This document shows, in pieces, positions 36,119 to 47,733 of a stretch of 64,000 nt of DNA. The notes below the pieces were generated by a model that saw only the letters and a program-made list of their open reading frames with translations, was not told where the DNA came from and searched no databases. The stretch's first letter is position 1. Each line of letters opens with the position of its first letter. Origin of the DNA: Vanessa cardui (taxonomy: Eukaryota; Arthropoda; Insecta; Lepidoptera; Nymphalidae); contig NC_061126.1 of assembly GCF_905220365.1 (NCBI RefSeq), positions 10,044,001 to 10,108,000 of the forward strand. The letters run 5' to 3'. The position numbers were made by a program, and so were the translations under genes.

Positions 36119-36989
36119 CCAGACCCAAGAGAACATAGAAAACTAATGAATCTGTGTTGAAATTTTGCTGTTTTTAAATACAGTTTAATAAAAACATGTT
36201 ATTTTGTTTTGACGTAACAAGGTAAGATAATTCTAAATTGTATTCCATATATGACGAATTTATGCTTCGGTATGACATGTGATTCGACATTTAATCCGTG
36301 TTTACATTGATCTCTTGTCACACCGTCGATTTCGAAGTAATCCATCTATTCCATGTCTACTAATCCACATTTAATTTAAAATACAATTTCAAAAATAAAA
36401 TATGGTAATATCAAATTAAATATTAACATTAAAAATAACACGAACTGTACCCTACATTCGACTTTGTTTGGATAAGTCATACATATATGACATAAGCAAT
36501 CTCAAGTTTAAGGAGTTTTAGTAGAAGGGGAAAAATAATAAACATTAGTTTAAGCCTAGTTGTGCTATTATGATCTATAATTCTTCAGAAATAAGTGTTA
36601 TAATTGAAAACATGTCGATGGGCTAATGTTGTGACATTTTCGTGTTGTCCTTCGGTTCGGAAATTAATAATCGATATACAGGATAGGCAGAATAATGAGC
36701 GGTTATCGGTTTTGTTCCTTGTAGTAACGGAAGTAAATAACAACTATATTTGTTAGTTCTTTTATCTGATTATAAAAACGTTATAATCCCTAATTCAAAC
36801 TATAACATTTACAAATTTTAATTCTATTATTACAGCTAAAAGTAAAATATAGACATCAAAACAATTAATTAACAAAATATACGTAATCATATTATTTATA
36901 GATGATTATTTAATCATCTATTAATAATTAAGAGTCTGGAGCAGTAGCTTTCTTTATGAGTAGAGATTCTGAGAGGATGGTCATCGAGT

Positions 36990-37350
36990 TTTGCCGCCCG
37001 AAGAGCTCAGTTGACATGAAGGTCAACTGAAACTATCTAGACTATCCTTCCGTATCAAAGAGAGCACTTCTAAACTGAGCATCAAGCGCGTTACCGTCGA
37101 AGCTCTTACAACGCAAATGCCGGGTGACTTAACCTATCGACAATGCGACTACGAAACATAGTGTCCGCACCTTTTGAATGGGGAGGGGAAGACTCTTTTG
37201 CAATGATGAGCTCAAGACACTTGAGGAAGATCATGGAGGATCCGATCCGACGCACGATAAGCGTAGACGCCATGAGAGTTGGCCCTAAAGAAATCAACGT
37301 AGCCATCCGCTACGGCTATTTGACAGTCTTGAAATCACGAGGAAGGTAAC
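36990..37350. other. Coding-like GC-rich island, unassigned
   Basis: This island is much less AT-rich than its surroundings. The plus strand has a 68-codon frame from 37143 (…EDPIRRTISVDAMRVGPKEI…) ending near a gtaact donor-like site, and another frame through 37060-37137. The minus strand has a 66-codon frame from 37306. None is recognised and no frame spans the whole island. It could be an exon, a broken gene or a transposon piece. Confidence 0.25.
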
Positions 37351-38038
37351 TGTGAGCTTGATAAATAATACGTTGATGATTCAATTTTGTTAATAAAAAC
37401 CGGAATAGATTTAATTAAACATTGTGACGTACTAGCCGCCTATCAGTCCATCAGAGGCAAATGTAATTTATTGTGACGTCATCAGTATAATTATGACCAT
37501 TGATGCTATGTGATATATCTATGCTTAAAGTAATTTTGAAAAAATTATTTAAAAAATATATTTTTCATAATAAAAATATTTTGTTCTATACCATTTGGAT
37601 ACATAATAATAAAATTCAATCGTATACCGAACTGTTATAAATACCATATAAATTATTTGTGAATGATAAACTGAAGTTACTTTATGCTTAGCTTATGTGA
37701 TATCTAATATCTTCTCACTATAGTCACATGATATACACATACGATTTATATAATAAATAACTTATATTTGTCGAAAAGCCTAAATATTTTTATGAAAATT
37801 TGAATATAACTACAAAAGTTAACTGTATAATAAGATCAGGAATTAAAATATGCTATCGACCCATATTATGAATTATTTAATTTCCTTTATACAATCACTT
37901 CTATATAAAAATGTTACTCGAATTTTAGTTTCCAAAAGTTCAAATTACTGTTATACTCGCCTGATTTAAAGGTTAAAATATGTATACATTGTATAATACT
38001 CAACGTTAGGTATAGCTTATACCGAGTCGTGGGTTGGT

Positions 38039-38069
38039 CCGGAAATAGGTGCGGGCTACCTATTTCCGG
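38039..38069. repeat. Perfect 12-bp hairpin
   Basis: CCGGAAATAGGT, a 7-base loop, then ACCTATTTCCGG. It has no flanking T-run and no gene next to it. Confidence 0.85.
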
Positions 38070-39429
38070 CACGTTCGCCACAAATTTTCACCATCACTTT
38101 ATTAAAGGGTAAATAAGAACTGGAAAGGTGATTCTTTATTGATATACCGCTAAAATGTGTTTTATAAGAAACAATTTAAACGTTAATTCGTATAATACGT
38201 GTCATTTTTAATACAAATTGTTTAAGTCGTAGGCTTCAGTTTATTTATCTAGAACGTTAAAATAACAGATTTATTTGTTAAATGTCATTATAAGGTTTCT
38301 TGAAGCTGTCTATAGTAAATCAAAGAAATTTCAATATTATCGTGTACAATGTAATTCATAATCAATTAAACATATATATTTAATAATAAATAATTTTAAT
38401 AAATTTTTAGGGTAAGTTTACATATTATATCTACAGTTTATCTTGGTGTGTCACTTTTTTCTTACGGCACACAAACATGAAATCGTTCTTCAGTCAAATT
38501 ATAAATGGTGTTATGATTTGCAAAAATTTCATAATCGAATTTCATTGCCGATTCTGTCCAATAGAATATACATTCCGTCAACAATCAACAATCAATTTTT
38601 TGTACACCTACTTGAATAAAGTTTTTCTTTTCGTAACAAAGTTATATAAAACTTTCACTGATTGTCCTATCACTTCCTATTTTCTTAAATGTCAGTAAAT
38701 ACCAAGGTTGTTGGCGCCCAATTTGGGGCTGGCATTTTTATGAGGGATTCCAAAAGGCCACTAAATTTTATTATTTTATTTCGAGCCAGTAGATTGACTT
38801 ATTCACTTTAGGTAAATTTATTTTTCTTCTAACAAAATGCTTGGATTTCGAAGTACACCTACAGAATATTCGATAAGTTTTAAATATAAACTCTTCAAAG
38901 TGGGGTGATTGTATGAGATTCATACGTATGTATGTATGACACTGGTTATTGAAATACAACAAGTAGTGTTTAAAATTCTATAATGGAAGTATATCATTTT
39001 GTATTTTTATTTCTTATTCAAAGACTTGTTTAATTACCCACAAAGAACTAAGTACAATTCATAAATACATTTTTAAAGCACACAAAGTGTCAAAAGAGTT
39101 TATCAATATGGCTATGTTAATCTATGCATATATACATAATTATATGCATAATTATACTATTAAATTATAATAAATATTTTGATGACACATTATTATTATA
39201 GGAAAAAATAACTATAAGTACCTACCTATTACAAAAACAGATTTTATGCTACCATTAAAATTCTAAATTTGACCTCTAGACATGAAATAAAATAAAAAGT
39301 GCGAGTTTTGCAAGTAATTAATTGTCAGGTTTAATCCCATAACAACGCCCTGCTTGCGTGCTATTCGTGTTAAATTAACGCGAAATGTACTAAAAGATTT
39401 ATGAGTTCGCGTTATGATTACTGCTTCTT

Positions 39430-39600
39430 TTGAGCGATTAGGCTTAGTAGTTAGCTAATGAGTCTGCAAATACTTAGGTTCTAGGTTTAATCCTGGGTCC
39501 AGCTAATAAAGTGCTTTTTAACATTGTAAACTGTATTCGCGCATACAGCTTATCCTAGGCTACTTGGTTGATGATGGCTACCATGTCATTAGTACCTACC
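39430..39600 (+). repeat. Old SINE-like copy with tRNA-like head
   Basis: TAGGCTTAGTAGTTAGC and GGTTCTAGGTTTAATCC resemble A and B boxes. The body is degenerate. It is not an intact tRNA gene. Confidence 0.4.
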
Positions 39601-40194
39601 AGTTTTTCGTAAATCTACAATAAATATATCATAGATTAATCAAGCATTCGACCGACAATATCCGCATCAAATGATGTTTATTTGGCTTTTTCCTGTTATG
39701 GTTGGAATATAATAAATATCAGATTACAAAAGTAGCAAAACATACTTACGCTTTTCTAACATATGTCATCTTAGATGGGAATCATCACATATTTAGCTCT
39801 TAAAAGGGAGAAGTATTTATGCATTTTACAGTTGTAGACACAATTTATATTACTTCGAGATTTAAAAAGCCATCTATCGAGCGTAGATGTAAACTATGTG
39901 CTTTGCATACTTCAATATCGCTCCCAAGACACTGAGACGGGTATTTATTATTTGTTTTAAGAAATGTTTATATCGAGTTTAAACCGAATCGTCTAAAGAA
40001 ATACGTTTTCTTTGTACAAACTTTACCATCCTTCTGCTATACCCCCGAGGATGATGTTTTGCTTCAAAAAGTATATATGCTCTAAATTTTAATTAAGTAA
40101 ATAAGATCATCAACAACGCCTTTCATATAATATGTATTTTGTTTTTCATGTGGTTTGATCAGTTCCTCTATCACATAACAACCGAGGTACCCGT

Positions 40195-40262
40195 CGAAGA
40201 CACGGAGAGGGTTCTGCTGGCTTTCTAGAGGGTACTCTGTCACTGGCGCGAATGGAGCCCGC
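40195..40262 (+). repeat. Fragment of the same retroposon
   Basis: CGAAGACACGGAGAGGGTTC, CTGCTGGCTTTCTAGAGGG; diverged. Confidence 0.5.
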
Positions 40263-40829
40263 ATTTCACTTTCTTAATCCTTATTTCTATCCACACAAAT
40301 AAAAAAAGCATTCACATTACTATCCTACACGATTTGAATTCCATTTTTTATGTATCCCGCAATAGTAAAACATGTACTCTTCAAACAGACCCTCTTATAT
40401 CTTAGAGCCCTTTTAATTATGCATACAAATCATATGATTCTATCTTGTTTTAATTACATCCGTCACACCTTTTTCAGTCATATTCAAATGGAGATTCTGT
40501 AACATTCCCATTTTCTATACCATCGTCCTTTTTTTTTATGTCTCTTATGACGTATTCATCTAGAAGGATGTGAAGCCTAACCCACATTTCTTAATTGTAT
40601 ACATACGATACTTTGTAGCGCACTTGGTTAAAAAACGTCATAGCTAAATATAGTTTGTAAAACATGTCACTGACGAACACATATTCTGTACTCATTTTAA
40701 TAACACACCCTCGAAAGCAAGTCACGTCAAACGACAATCGGGTGGTAAATAATAATACTTGTGTTTTATTTTGATTAATGGAACAGGGCGAGCTCTTATG
40801 TATGTGCTTCTTTTTAATCATTATAAAAC

Positions 40830-41030
40830 AAAATCCTAAAGCCGCGTCTGTCTGTATGTTTGCAATAAACTCCAAAACTACTAAGCTGATTTTCATGTGG
40901 CTTTCACTCATAGACAGAGGGATTCATAAGGAAGGTTTAAGTGTATTATTTACTGAGATTTTTGTATAAATAAGTTGAAATATAAGGACAATTGTTAAAC
41001 ATGTCGTAAAAAAGAAACATATATGACGGC
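40830..41030 (+). repeat. Repeat left part (CGCGTCTGTCTGTATG…)
   Basis: GCGTCTGTCTGTATGTTTGC, TTTTCATGTGGCTTTCACTC and ATATGACGGCGCGAAA. The matching end, TTGCGAAGTCGGGACGGGCC, appears only at 41455-41480, with the coding-like fragment in between. Confidence 0.6.
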
Positions 41031-41197
41031 GCGAAACCACGAATTTAAGAAAAACACGCATCCAGAAATTATTATTTTAATAATTTAAAATTGTTTGATT
41101 GTTAAATTAACAATTTTTATTGAATTGTGGAATGTTAAATTAGTCTGAAATATTTTAGTGTTTGTAAACAGCTGTTATGTTGAGTGAATAAGTCTAC

Positions 41198-41431
41198 CCA
41201 CCTATTTTTGTTATAAAAGATCAAGTGCCCGTCGGTATCGACAGGTTTGGTCGAGCCGTCGGAGCGATCGGACCGCCTCATATTGGAATAAATCAGAGAA
41301 GAATATTCCCTGTGTTTAAATTCAAACCTCCGAGGATGGATAAAGATCGAAACCCTGACATTCTTAAAGTGAGCTATGCTGACGTCATGTTTTTAAAAAC
41401 GGGCTCGGACATGCTGCTCCGTTATATATAA
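41198..41431 (+). pseudogene. Unidentified coding-like fragment, possible retrocopy
   Basis: An open stretch reads VYPPIFVIKDQVPVGIDRFG, then RAVGAIGPPHIGINQRR, FPVFKFKPPRMDKDRNPD and so on to a TAA. It has no ATG at its head. The stop overlaps an AATAAA and is followed at once by a short A run. A repeat of the CTGTCTGTCTG/CGGGCCGCTAGT type lies on both sides (40830-41030 and 41450-41485), so the fragment appears to sit inside that repeat. This fits a 5'-truncated processed copy, or an exon ending at the donor-like gtgagc near 41371. The protein is not recognised. Confidence 0.3.
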
Positions 41432-41844
41432 ATAAAAAAAGCTCATGTCCAACCTTGCGAAGTCGGGACGGGCCGCTAGTTAGAATGTCATATACAATGA
41501 ATAGTAGTTTTGTGTAGAGCTTTTCAGTTAGAACAAATTCGAAACTAAATTTTGTAAACAAAACAATTACATGATCATACGATCGTGATAATATGTGATG
41601 CTTTTGTTTACAAATATATTTTATTGTATAAAACTTGGAGATGATCCGTTTAAACTGAAGGTAGGTCATAATCTACAGTCGTTAGTTTTATAATAATCTT
41701 CAGCAAACAAAACAAGTTTTTGTTAACTTTGCTTCTTAATACATTTTAAGATTTTCTTGGATCATGTTATGTTTAAAGTTTATTTTGGTGCCTATTATTA
41801 CAAGTAATAACGGTGTATGTACCCAATATTATTTTCTGAAAACC

Positions 41845-41945
41845 GACATTGTTTGTGCAAAAATTCATAATCGGTTGAGTTGTTAAAACATGAAAACGCA
41901 ACAAACAAATGAGTAAATTCACTTTCGTATTAATATTATAAATTA
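41845..41945. repeat. Repeat 3'-end fragment
   Basis: AAATTCATAATCGGTTGAGT, CGCAACAAACAAATGAG and TCGTATTAATATTATAAATT. Confidence 0.5.
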
Positions 41946-42736
41946 TGATAACTAAACCTTAATCAATTGACCCCATCAGACACCAGAAGAATCAGAAAGC
42001 AAGTAATCAACAGAAAGACCGTTGTGATCTTAACATGTTGGCAGCGGCAACATTACTTTTTCTTCCATTCTTGCGGTACGGGGTGTTTAAAACCTCGTAT
42101 GAAAACTATCATAATATACAGGTATTAATAGACCCCGCAACGAGAAAACTAAAACTCGATACGGTGTGATCGAATTTTATTTTTTCAAGTGTGGTACGTG
42201 GTCAAAGAGACCTCGTATTAAAATTGGTACACCGTAGCATTATGTTTTCAATAGGTATAATGTAAATATATTTATTACTTTCCTACAATAGATCAAATAG
42301 GTAGATGTTACGATAAATATTATTTTTTTTAGAATGAACTTGGGATATCGCACTTGTTATAAAGCCTACGGACCTTTATTGGTCAATTAACATCACTGTT
42401 CTCAGCTCATTTAATTAAATATATACTCAATAAAATATTTCCATAGTAACATTCGACCTGCTGCATAATTCTTATATTAACATCGATTATATCGAAGGTT
42501 ACATTTGTTCGTAAAGGTTTTAACCTTGTAATAATAATAAGACTGAATGTCTACTGAAAGGGCTAAATTTACATCGATAACATCGATATGGTTCGTATTT
42601 GTTAGAAATATGAAAAATTATGTAATACTAAAATATTTATTACAATGAGAATTATTTACACTCAGAACTTCAATAAGTATACTTATATTAAAAATAAATA
42701 CTGTATTATTACCACCTGCAATGGTAATAAGGTAGC

Positions 42737-42957
42737 GAGCGGGCCGACCGTCAGGGCGTCACGGTAGCATGCGTAAGCGATCCCGTGGCGTCCGCCGAAA
42801 GACGGAGAGGGTACCGCTGGTTTTTTAGTGGGTAAACCCGGTGTGCTTGGGCGCACTCGGCGTTCAGGGCTCCGGGGAGTCCCACACACCCCCCCACTTT
42901 CCATCACGTGGGGGAAGCGCGCAAAGCGTTTTTCCAGCGTAATAAAAAAAAAAAAAA
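42737..42957 (+). mobile_element. Retroposon with A-tail and 16-bp target duplication
   Basis: A 221-bp GC-rich insert ends in a run of A. ATGGTAATAAGGTAGC is duplicated exactly on its two sides (42721-42736 and 42958-42973). It contains GCCGAAAGACGGAGAGGGTA, CCGCTGGTTTTTTAGTGGG and GGTGTGCTTGGGCGCACTC. Two related pieces lie nearby in opposite orientation (43075-43150) and at 40195-40262. Probably a LINE 3' fragment or SINE; family not identified. Confidence 0.88.
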
Positions 42958-43074
42958 ATGGTAATAAGGTAGCTGCATATGGATTCCCATACTCTAGGCG
43001 ATAAATGAACCAGTTCAGTGTAACTTAGGTACAGTATAGTTAGCCTGGTGGGTAATTTGGAGTCGTCGATGCTC

Positions 43075-43150
43075 TGGACGCTGAGTGTGCCCCGGTACAC
43101 CGAAATACCCACTAAAAAACCAACGGAACCCTCTCCGTCGTTTTGGTGGG
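43075..43150 (-). repeat. Fragment of the same retroposon, opposite strand
   Basis: CACTAAAAAACCAACGGAAC and CCTCTCCGTCGTTTTGGTGG are the reverse complement of the core of the element at 42737. Confidence 0.75.
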
Positions 43151-43221
43151 CGTGATATTCATATGTGTGCGTGTGTATATGTGTTCGTATTTTATGTATG
43201 ATTACAAAACGTAACACTTAC

Positions 43222-43335
43222 CTAAAAGGTCCCAAGGTCGAGTGTAAAGTCTGACCAATCGCCATAAGTATTGAATGAATCGCATACAATACATGTACAC
43301 CAGTCTATACATCGGTTTTCGTTGAGTCTCCCCAT
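43222..43335 (-). CDS. Second exon of the unidentified gene
   Basis: This 114-nt exon has acceptor attttcag and a consensus donor gtaagt. It begins with two bases completing a codon from the first exon and then reads GETQRKPMYRLVYMYCMRFI, followed by QYLWRLVRLYTRPWDLL and one extra base. The segment is aromatic and basic (Y, W, R), like a membrane-proximal or amphipathic helix. Continuing past the donor gives a longer spurious frame. Later exons were not found below 43222; they may lie far away or be too short to see. The intron between the two exons is about 4.3 kb and contains the element at 45170-46084. Confidence 0.5.
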   Translation of the reverse strand: MGRLNENRCIDWCTCIVCDSFNTYGDWSDFTLDLGTF

Positions 43336-43799
43336 CTGAAAATATTGCCATTATTTGATGATACAAGAACCTCTGAATGCTCATTAAACAAGATTTAATT
43401 AAAAGTTCAACTGCTTGTTCGAGATGGGGATGGAAATGAAAATAATTATACCTCTGAGTATCACCGTACAAACCATAATGAACAACATAATGAAATGCTC
43501 GCTCGCTTCTTAGATTATTTTTTTGATAATTATGTACAGATGAATATATGTAAATATATAGTCCCGAATTGAAAAAAAGAAACATTTTTTTCTGTTCTTG
43601 AAGTGTAGGGTTTAATTTGACAATCAATAAGTAAGTTGGTTATGCTTCTATTTTGAATAAAGAATAAAAGAATTTGATGTATAGATGCTTCTCTGCCATT
43701 ACCCAATTGGTTCATACAAACTTTGAATTGGGATAGTATTTTGTTTATTGTAGATATATATTAGTATATATAGTAGTTTTTATGTTCCTTAAAGGATTC

Positions 43800-43935
43800 A
43801 AAAGTCTAAAGCATACCTATAATTACTTCTAAACACTTTTATAATGTTACAGTATTAAATTAAAAGTTGCCACTATTAAACTACAACTAGATTTTAGCGA
43901 GAAGAACCTTAAACAAACTTAGTAGTTATTTAGTA
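43800..43935 (-). repeat. Decayed LINE 3'-end copy
   Basis: Diverged 3' UTR of the same family (GCGAGAAGAACC block on plus), in the intron of the unidentified gene's upstream flank. Confidence 0.5.
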
Positions 43936-45169
43936 TTCTGGATTAAAATAAATTAATTGGCAAAGTTAAAATCTCTGTAGAATTTTACAACAGAAATTAA
44001 TTCCTTCCCCCAGGAGGGATACATTGACTTCGAGGAGTCGGAAACTTTGGTGTACACTGACGGAAAGTTTACTTTGCAGTTGTTTCAGGAAACAATTTTA
44101 TTAGAAACTACATTTTGCTCGCATCTTCTTCTGCGTACAGATTATATTTAAGCCCACACGTGATCAGCTTGATGTGATAAAATGTGTAATAAAACTATCT
44201 TATTTCCTTCCACGGGACTTAAATTAAATTATTAAAATATTAAACTATCGATTCCAAAATTTCAATAAATATGTTTTTTCATTTAGTTGCGTGCATATTG
44301 AAACATGCCAATATATATTTGAGATATTTACATGATGAAGCTAATGAGTTTGAGTTTCATTAAAACCCGTTTTGGAGTTTTTGCGTGTAAGATCAACAAA
44401 CATACATTCATTTTTACAAATCTTTACATTTGTAATAGTAAGATTTTATTTAAAAAGTTCTTTTATAGCGTTATATCAGACATTTATCTATTATGGGTTT
44501 GTCTGATCGTAACAACTTATATATATATAATAATCTGCCTGTGCGCACCAAAGAAAAAACGTAATGACGCTGACAGTTTCGTCAAGTTTGTTTCGTCGGG
44601 CTTGTTCGCCGGTCGGCGTACACAAATCTCAACTAATTGTCACGTCGTAACAGGCGCGCAACTCTATATAATACATATTTACGGACTTGACAAGAGTGAC
44701 GAGTCACCATGACAAAAATCACCAGTGCGCGCTAGCTCTTATGTAAATAATACATCTCCAAAGAGTTTGTATATCTCGATGATAACGGCAACCGTCCAGA
44801 AAATAATACTAAAAATAATACTTTGTTACAAAAGTGTATGCGATGTGTGATGTGACCAATTAAAAACTATTTTATATTATAAACTAGATGAGTGGAAACT
44901 CACTAATAACAGACACAAAAAATGTTAGTAAATATTGCAAAAATCAAGAATGATCGTATTTAACACTTAATATGATATTAATCATGATAAGAATGATACC
45001 GCGGATTTATTCATTACTTTATCACGCTGATTATATTATATAAATAAAAGATAATTGAATCACAAAATTGTGTTAGTTTATTCGTAGCTTCATTTGCATG
45101 GGAGCTAGCCCATAATCCTGAGTTGTAAAATAGGTTTATGAAATTTAAAAAAGTGGGATTTCGAATATT

Positions 45170-46084
45170 GGGTCGGCATTAGAAATTCGCATCCCGAATT
45201 TGATGATAGTAGGGGTTTTTTCTTAAAGGGGTTGCTCCCCTCTCTCGAAATTTACCCCTCTCCCCCCGCGGAAACCCTTAGTTTTTTTTTAATGTGCGTT
45301 TAAAGTTACGTGTAAGGGATCGATATTTTACATTATAATTAACCTTAAATCATAATTTTTTATGTTTATTAGCTTTTTTCTGTATTATATTGCAACAAAT
45401 ACTACGTTAATTTATAGTAAAAAAAAACATGTAAAATTTTAGTTTAATTTTGTAGTGAAGTGATTCTTTTATAAAGAAAATAATAATCACCCAGAAGATT
45501 TTACGAACATGATAATAGAATACAATATAATATAAAATATAAAAAAGATCCATTTATCGCATAATTAAATGTAGTCAAGTATATATACAGATAAATGGTT
45601 CTTATAAATTTCTAAAATATACCTATTGTTGTTTCTATTTTTCACCCAAAATTAACAGCCCCCTCACAGGAGCGGCGAAGCCACCTCGTAGTAGCTAAGG
45701 ATAGGTTAGGTTAGGTTAGATTTTATGACTAAACGCCGAAATCATTAGTTTTTTTTTCTATTTTTAAATTTCAATACTAAAATTATCAAAATTCGTAGGT
45801 ACTGTTAGTTCAATTTTGGAAGAGGAGAGATATAATATTCCAACTATTGGTATAAAATGTGATTTCTGGCGCTGCGCCGACCGCTACAGAAAATAGCTAA
45901 TAAACATTTAAAAAAAATGATTTAAGGTTAATTACAATATAAAATATCGATCCGTTACACGTAACTTTAAACGCACATTTAAAAAAATGGTGGGAGGGGT
46001 AAATTTCGACCGAGGGGAGTAACCCCTTTAAGAAACAACCCCTACTATCATCAAATTCGGGATGCGAATTTCTAATGCCATCCC
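45170..46084. mobile_element. Long-TIR non-coding DNA element
   Basis: The first 190 bp or so (GGGTCGGCATTAGAAATTCG, GATGATAGTAGGGGTT, GTGCGTTTAAAGTTACGTG, GGATCGATATTTTA, TTAACCTTAAATCAT) recur inverted at 45915-46084, with a few differences. ATT flanks both ends. The interior contains CACAGGAGCGGCGAAGCCAC and a short TTAGG run. No open frame of note. Confidence 0.85.
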
Positions 46085-46239
46085 ATTTAACATTCTGATT
46101 AAGGAATGAGATTCATCATTCAACGCATCCAAATACTGGTATTAGTAAATTCATATATTTTTCGGTGGGCCGAATCGGGTATCACATACATTTATAAAAT
46201 GCATTACATTTAAGCGTGTCATTTTTTTTTTAATATTAC

Positions 46240-46315
46240 TGGCTGTAGGTATTTCATCAATCGCATCACGCTGCTACAATGCCGGTTGGTGGATAAATAT
46301 GTGACAGACTTTCAT
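46240..46315 (-). repeat. SINE fragment
   Basis: A short decayed copy of the SINE body, recognisable by TCACGCTGCTACAATGCCGG. Confidence 0.6.
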
Positions 46316-47587
46316 CTAAAATATGCTGCTGAAATGTTATTAGGATTTTTTAATTCAATGTATTACGCACTCGAGCCAATTAATTTCAATGAATTTTTAT
46401 TATCTGTTTAATTGAAGTAAATATTTTCCCATAAGATTCAACCATGAATCGGGCAGGAACAAAAACAAAATAACAGTTTTTCATAGCTTAAGTATATGTT
46501 CTTGGGTCATGATTCTGACGTTGAAATTGGAAAATTTGAAAGCTATAAAGTAAATTAACTCTCTATTTATCTTTGATTATTTTTGTATAAATAATATAAC
46601 CTAAAAGTAGACATTTTAAATATTGGGGAATTTAGCTAGATTAGGAGAGTAGGAAAATAGTTCCCCGTGCCCGATTAAGGGTTAAGGCATCTTATCATTA
46701 TCACCGTCGTCCCCATAAGTGAGGTAGTTAAGCCCACATTCTCAAGAAGCCCTGAAAGGCTTATAATAAATATAATGCTTTTTTTGTTAGTTACTGATGG
46801 CCGCGGCGCTCTTAGGTTCTAGAGATATTTTAAGAAGAACAATATAAAAGAATAAAATGAGTGCATCAGAATGAGTTAAGACGGGCCCTACTTACCTATA
46901 TGTTGTTTTTTTTTTTTAATAATATGTGTTTATTATAAAGGTATAATATTCAGTAAAATAATAATTTTATTGATATTCAATAGGTAACAGACATTTTTTT
47001 AAATAATATACCATTTTTTCAAAATAATCGTAGCGTTTTTTATTTACGTTTTAGAAATGTAGCTAAATTTTATAATTTGTAGAAATGTTTCCATTATCCT
47101 TGAAAGTATAATAGCATCTAGTTTATACTTGCAAGCCGGTTCTCGAAGACCCCAGGAGGCAAATACTAAATTAATGCATAATTTATAATAAATGATTAAT
47201 GAAAATTATCTTCCTAATGCATAATATGAAACGAAGCAAAATTGTTAACTATGTTTTGATTTGTTTTATGAAGAAATAAAATAAACATAACGGCTTGAAA
47301 GTAACGGTTTACATTTTCATGTCTGTAGGTACACCACTAGGACCGGCAAATATTAGTCATACGCGGGGTTATATCCCGCGACCATTATCATAACAAACAG
47401 TCACTATGTCAGCTGGACCTATTACTCATTAAATCAAATCATAGCCGAATGAATAATCGTAACAACTTCATATCGAAATCATACGCGAATGCGACAAAAC
47501 AAACTGATAACGCTTCACTAATCGTATTTCAACTTCATTTAAATAAATATGTACAAATCAATTAATAAAGCTCCTACTGTTACGTAC

Positions 47588-47645
47588 CATTGCGTCCAAG
47601 GTCTTCGTAGTCGTTCCTACACTGCATATCCCTCAGGGGAATCAT
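47588..47645 (-). CDS. First coding exon of an unidentified gene
   Basis: The minus strand has an ATG at 47645-47643 followed by 19 codons (MIPLRDMQCRNDYEDLGRN) and one extra base. It then meets a strong donor gtacgt at 47587. Upstream there is a GC-rich TATA-less stretch and an initiator-like TCAGTCG near 47738, giving a 5' UTR of about 93 nt with a 7-codon upstream ORF. The single leftover G joins the AT that opens the exon at 43335, restoring a codon (D) and the only long frame there. The protein is not recognised. Its N-terminus is polar and charged with no signal peptide, which suggests a cytosolic start. Confidence 0.5.
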
Positions 47646-47733
47646 ATTCACTTAACGGCACTAATTTCACTTCACTGCAAATAATACTTCTGTGTTAATA
47701 ATAGCGTGAAGTTAACATTTTGCTTTGGCGTAA

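Larger units (their letters stand above)
37355..40190. other. AT-rich DNA, no gene seen
   Basis: Contains the hairpin at 38039, an old SINE-like copy at 39430 and a TGACGTCA at 37474-37481. Short frames at 38477 and 38771 look random. Confidence 0.5.
43336..47587 (-). other. Large first intron of the unidentified gene
   Basis: About 4.25 kb if the two exons are truly joined. It carries a decayed LINE tail (43800), a GC-richer patch at 44540-44760 with a TATATAATA and a TGACGAGTCA palindrome, the long-TIR element, and a SINE fragment (46240). No additional exon was recognised. Confidence 0.4.

Noticed and set aside
42683..43217. Minus-strand frames of 74 and 117 codons
   Set aside because: They cross the retroposon at 42737-42957 and its A-tail.
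43202..43627. 141-codon minus-strand frame read as one uninterrupted protein
   Set aside because: A strong acceptor and donor split it. Only 43222-43335 is taken as an exon, and the rest appears to be intron.
44560..44760. Possible promoter with TATATAATA and a downstream ATG
   Set aside because: The following frame has eight codons, with no initiator or donor at a sensible distance.
45703..45720. TTAGG repeats as a possible telomere or interstitial telomeric array
   Set aside because: Only three to four units, located inside a TIR element; too short to be telomeric.
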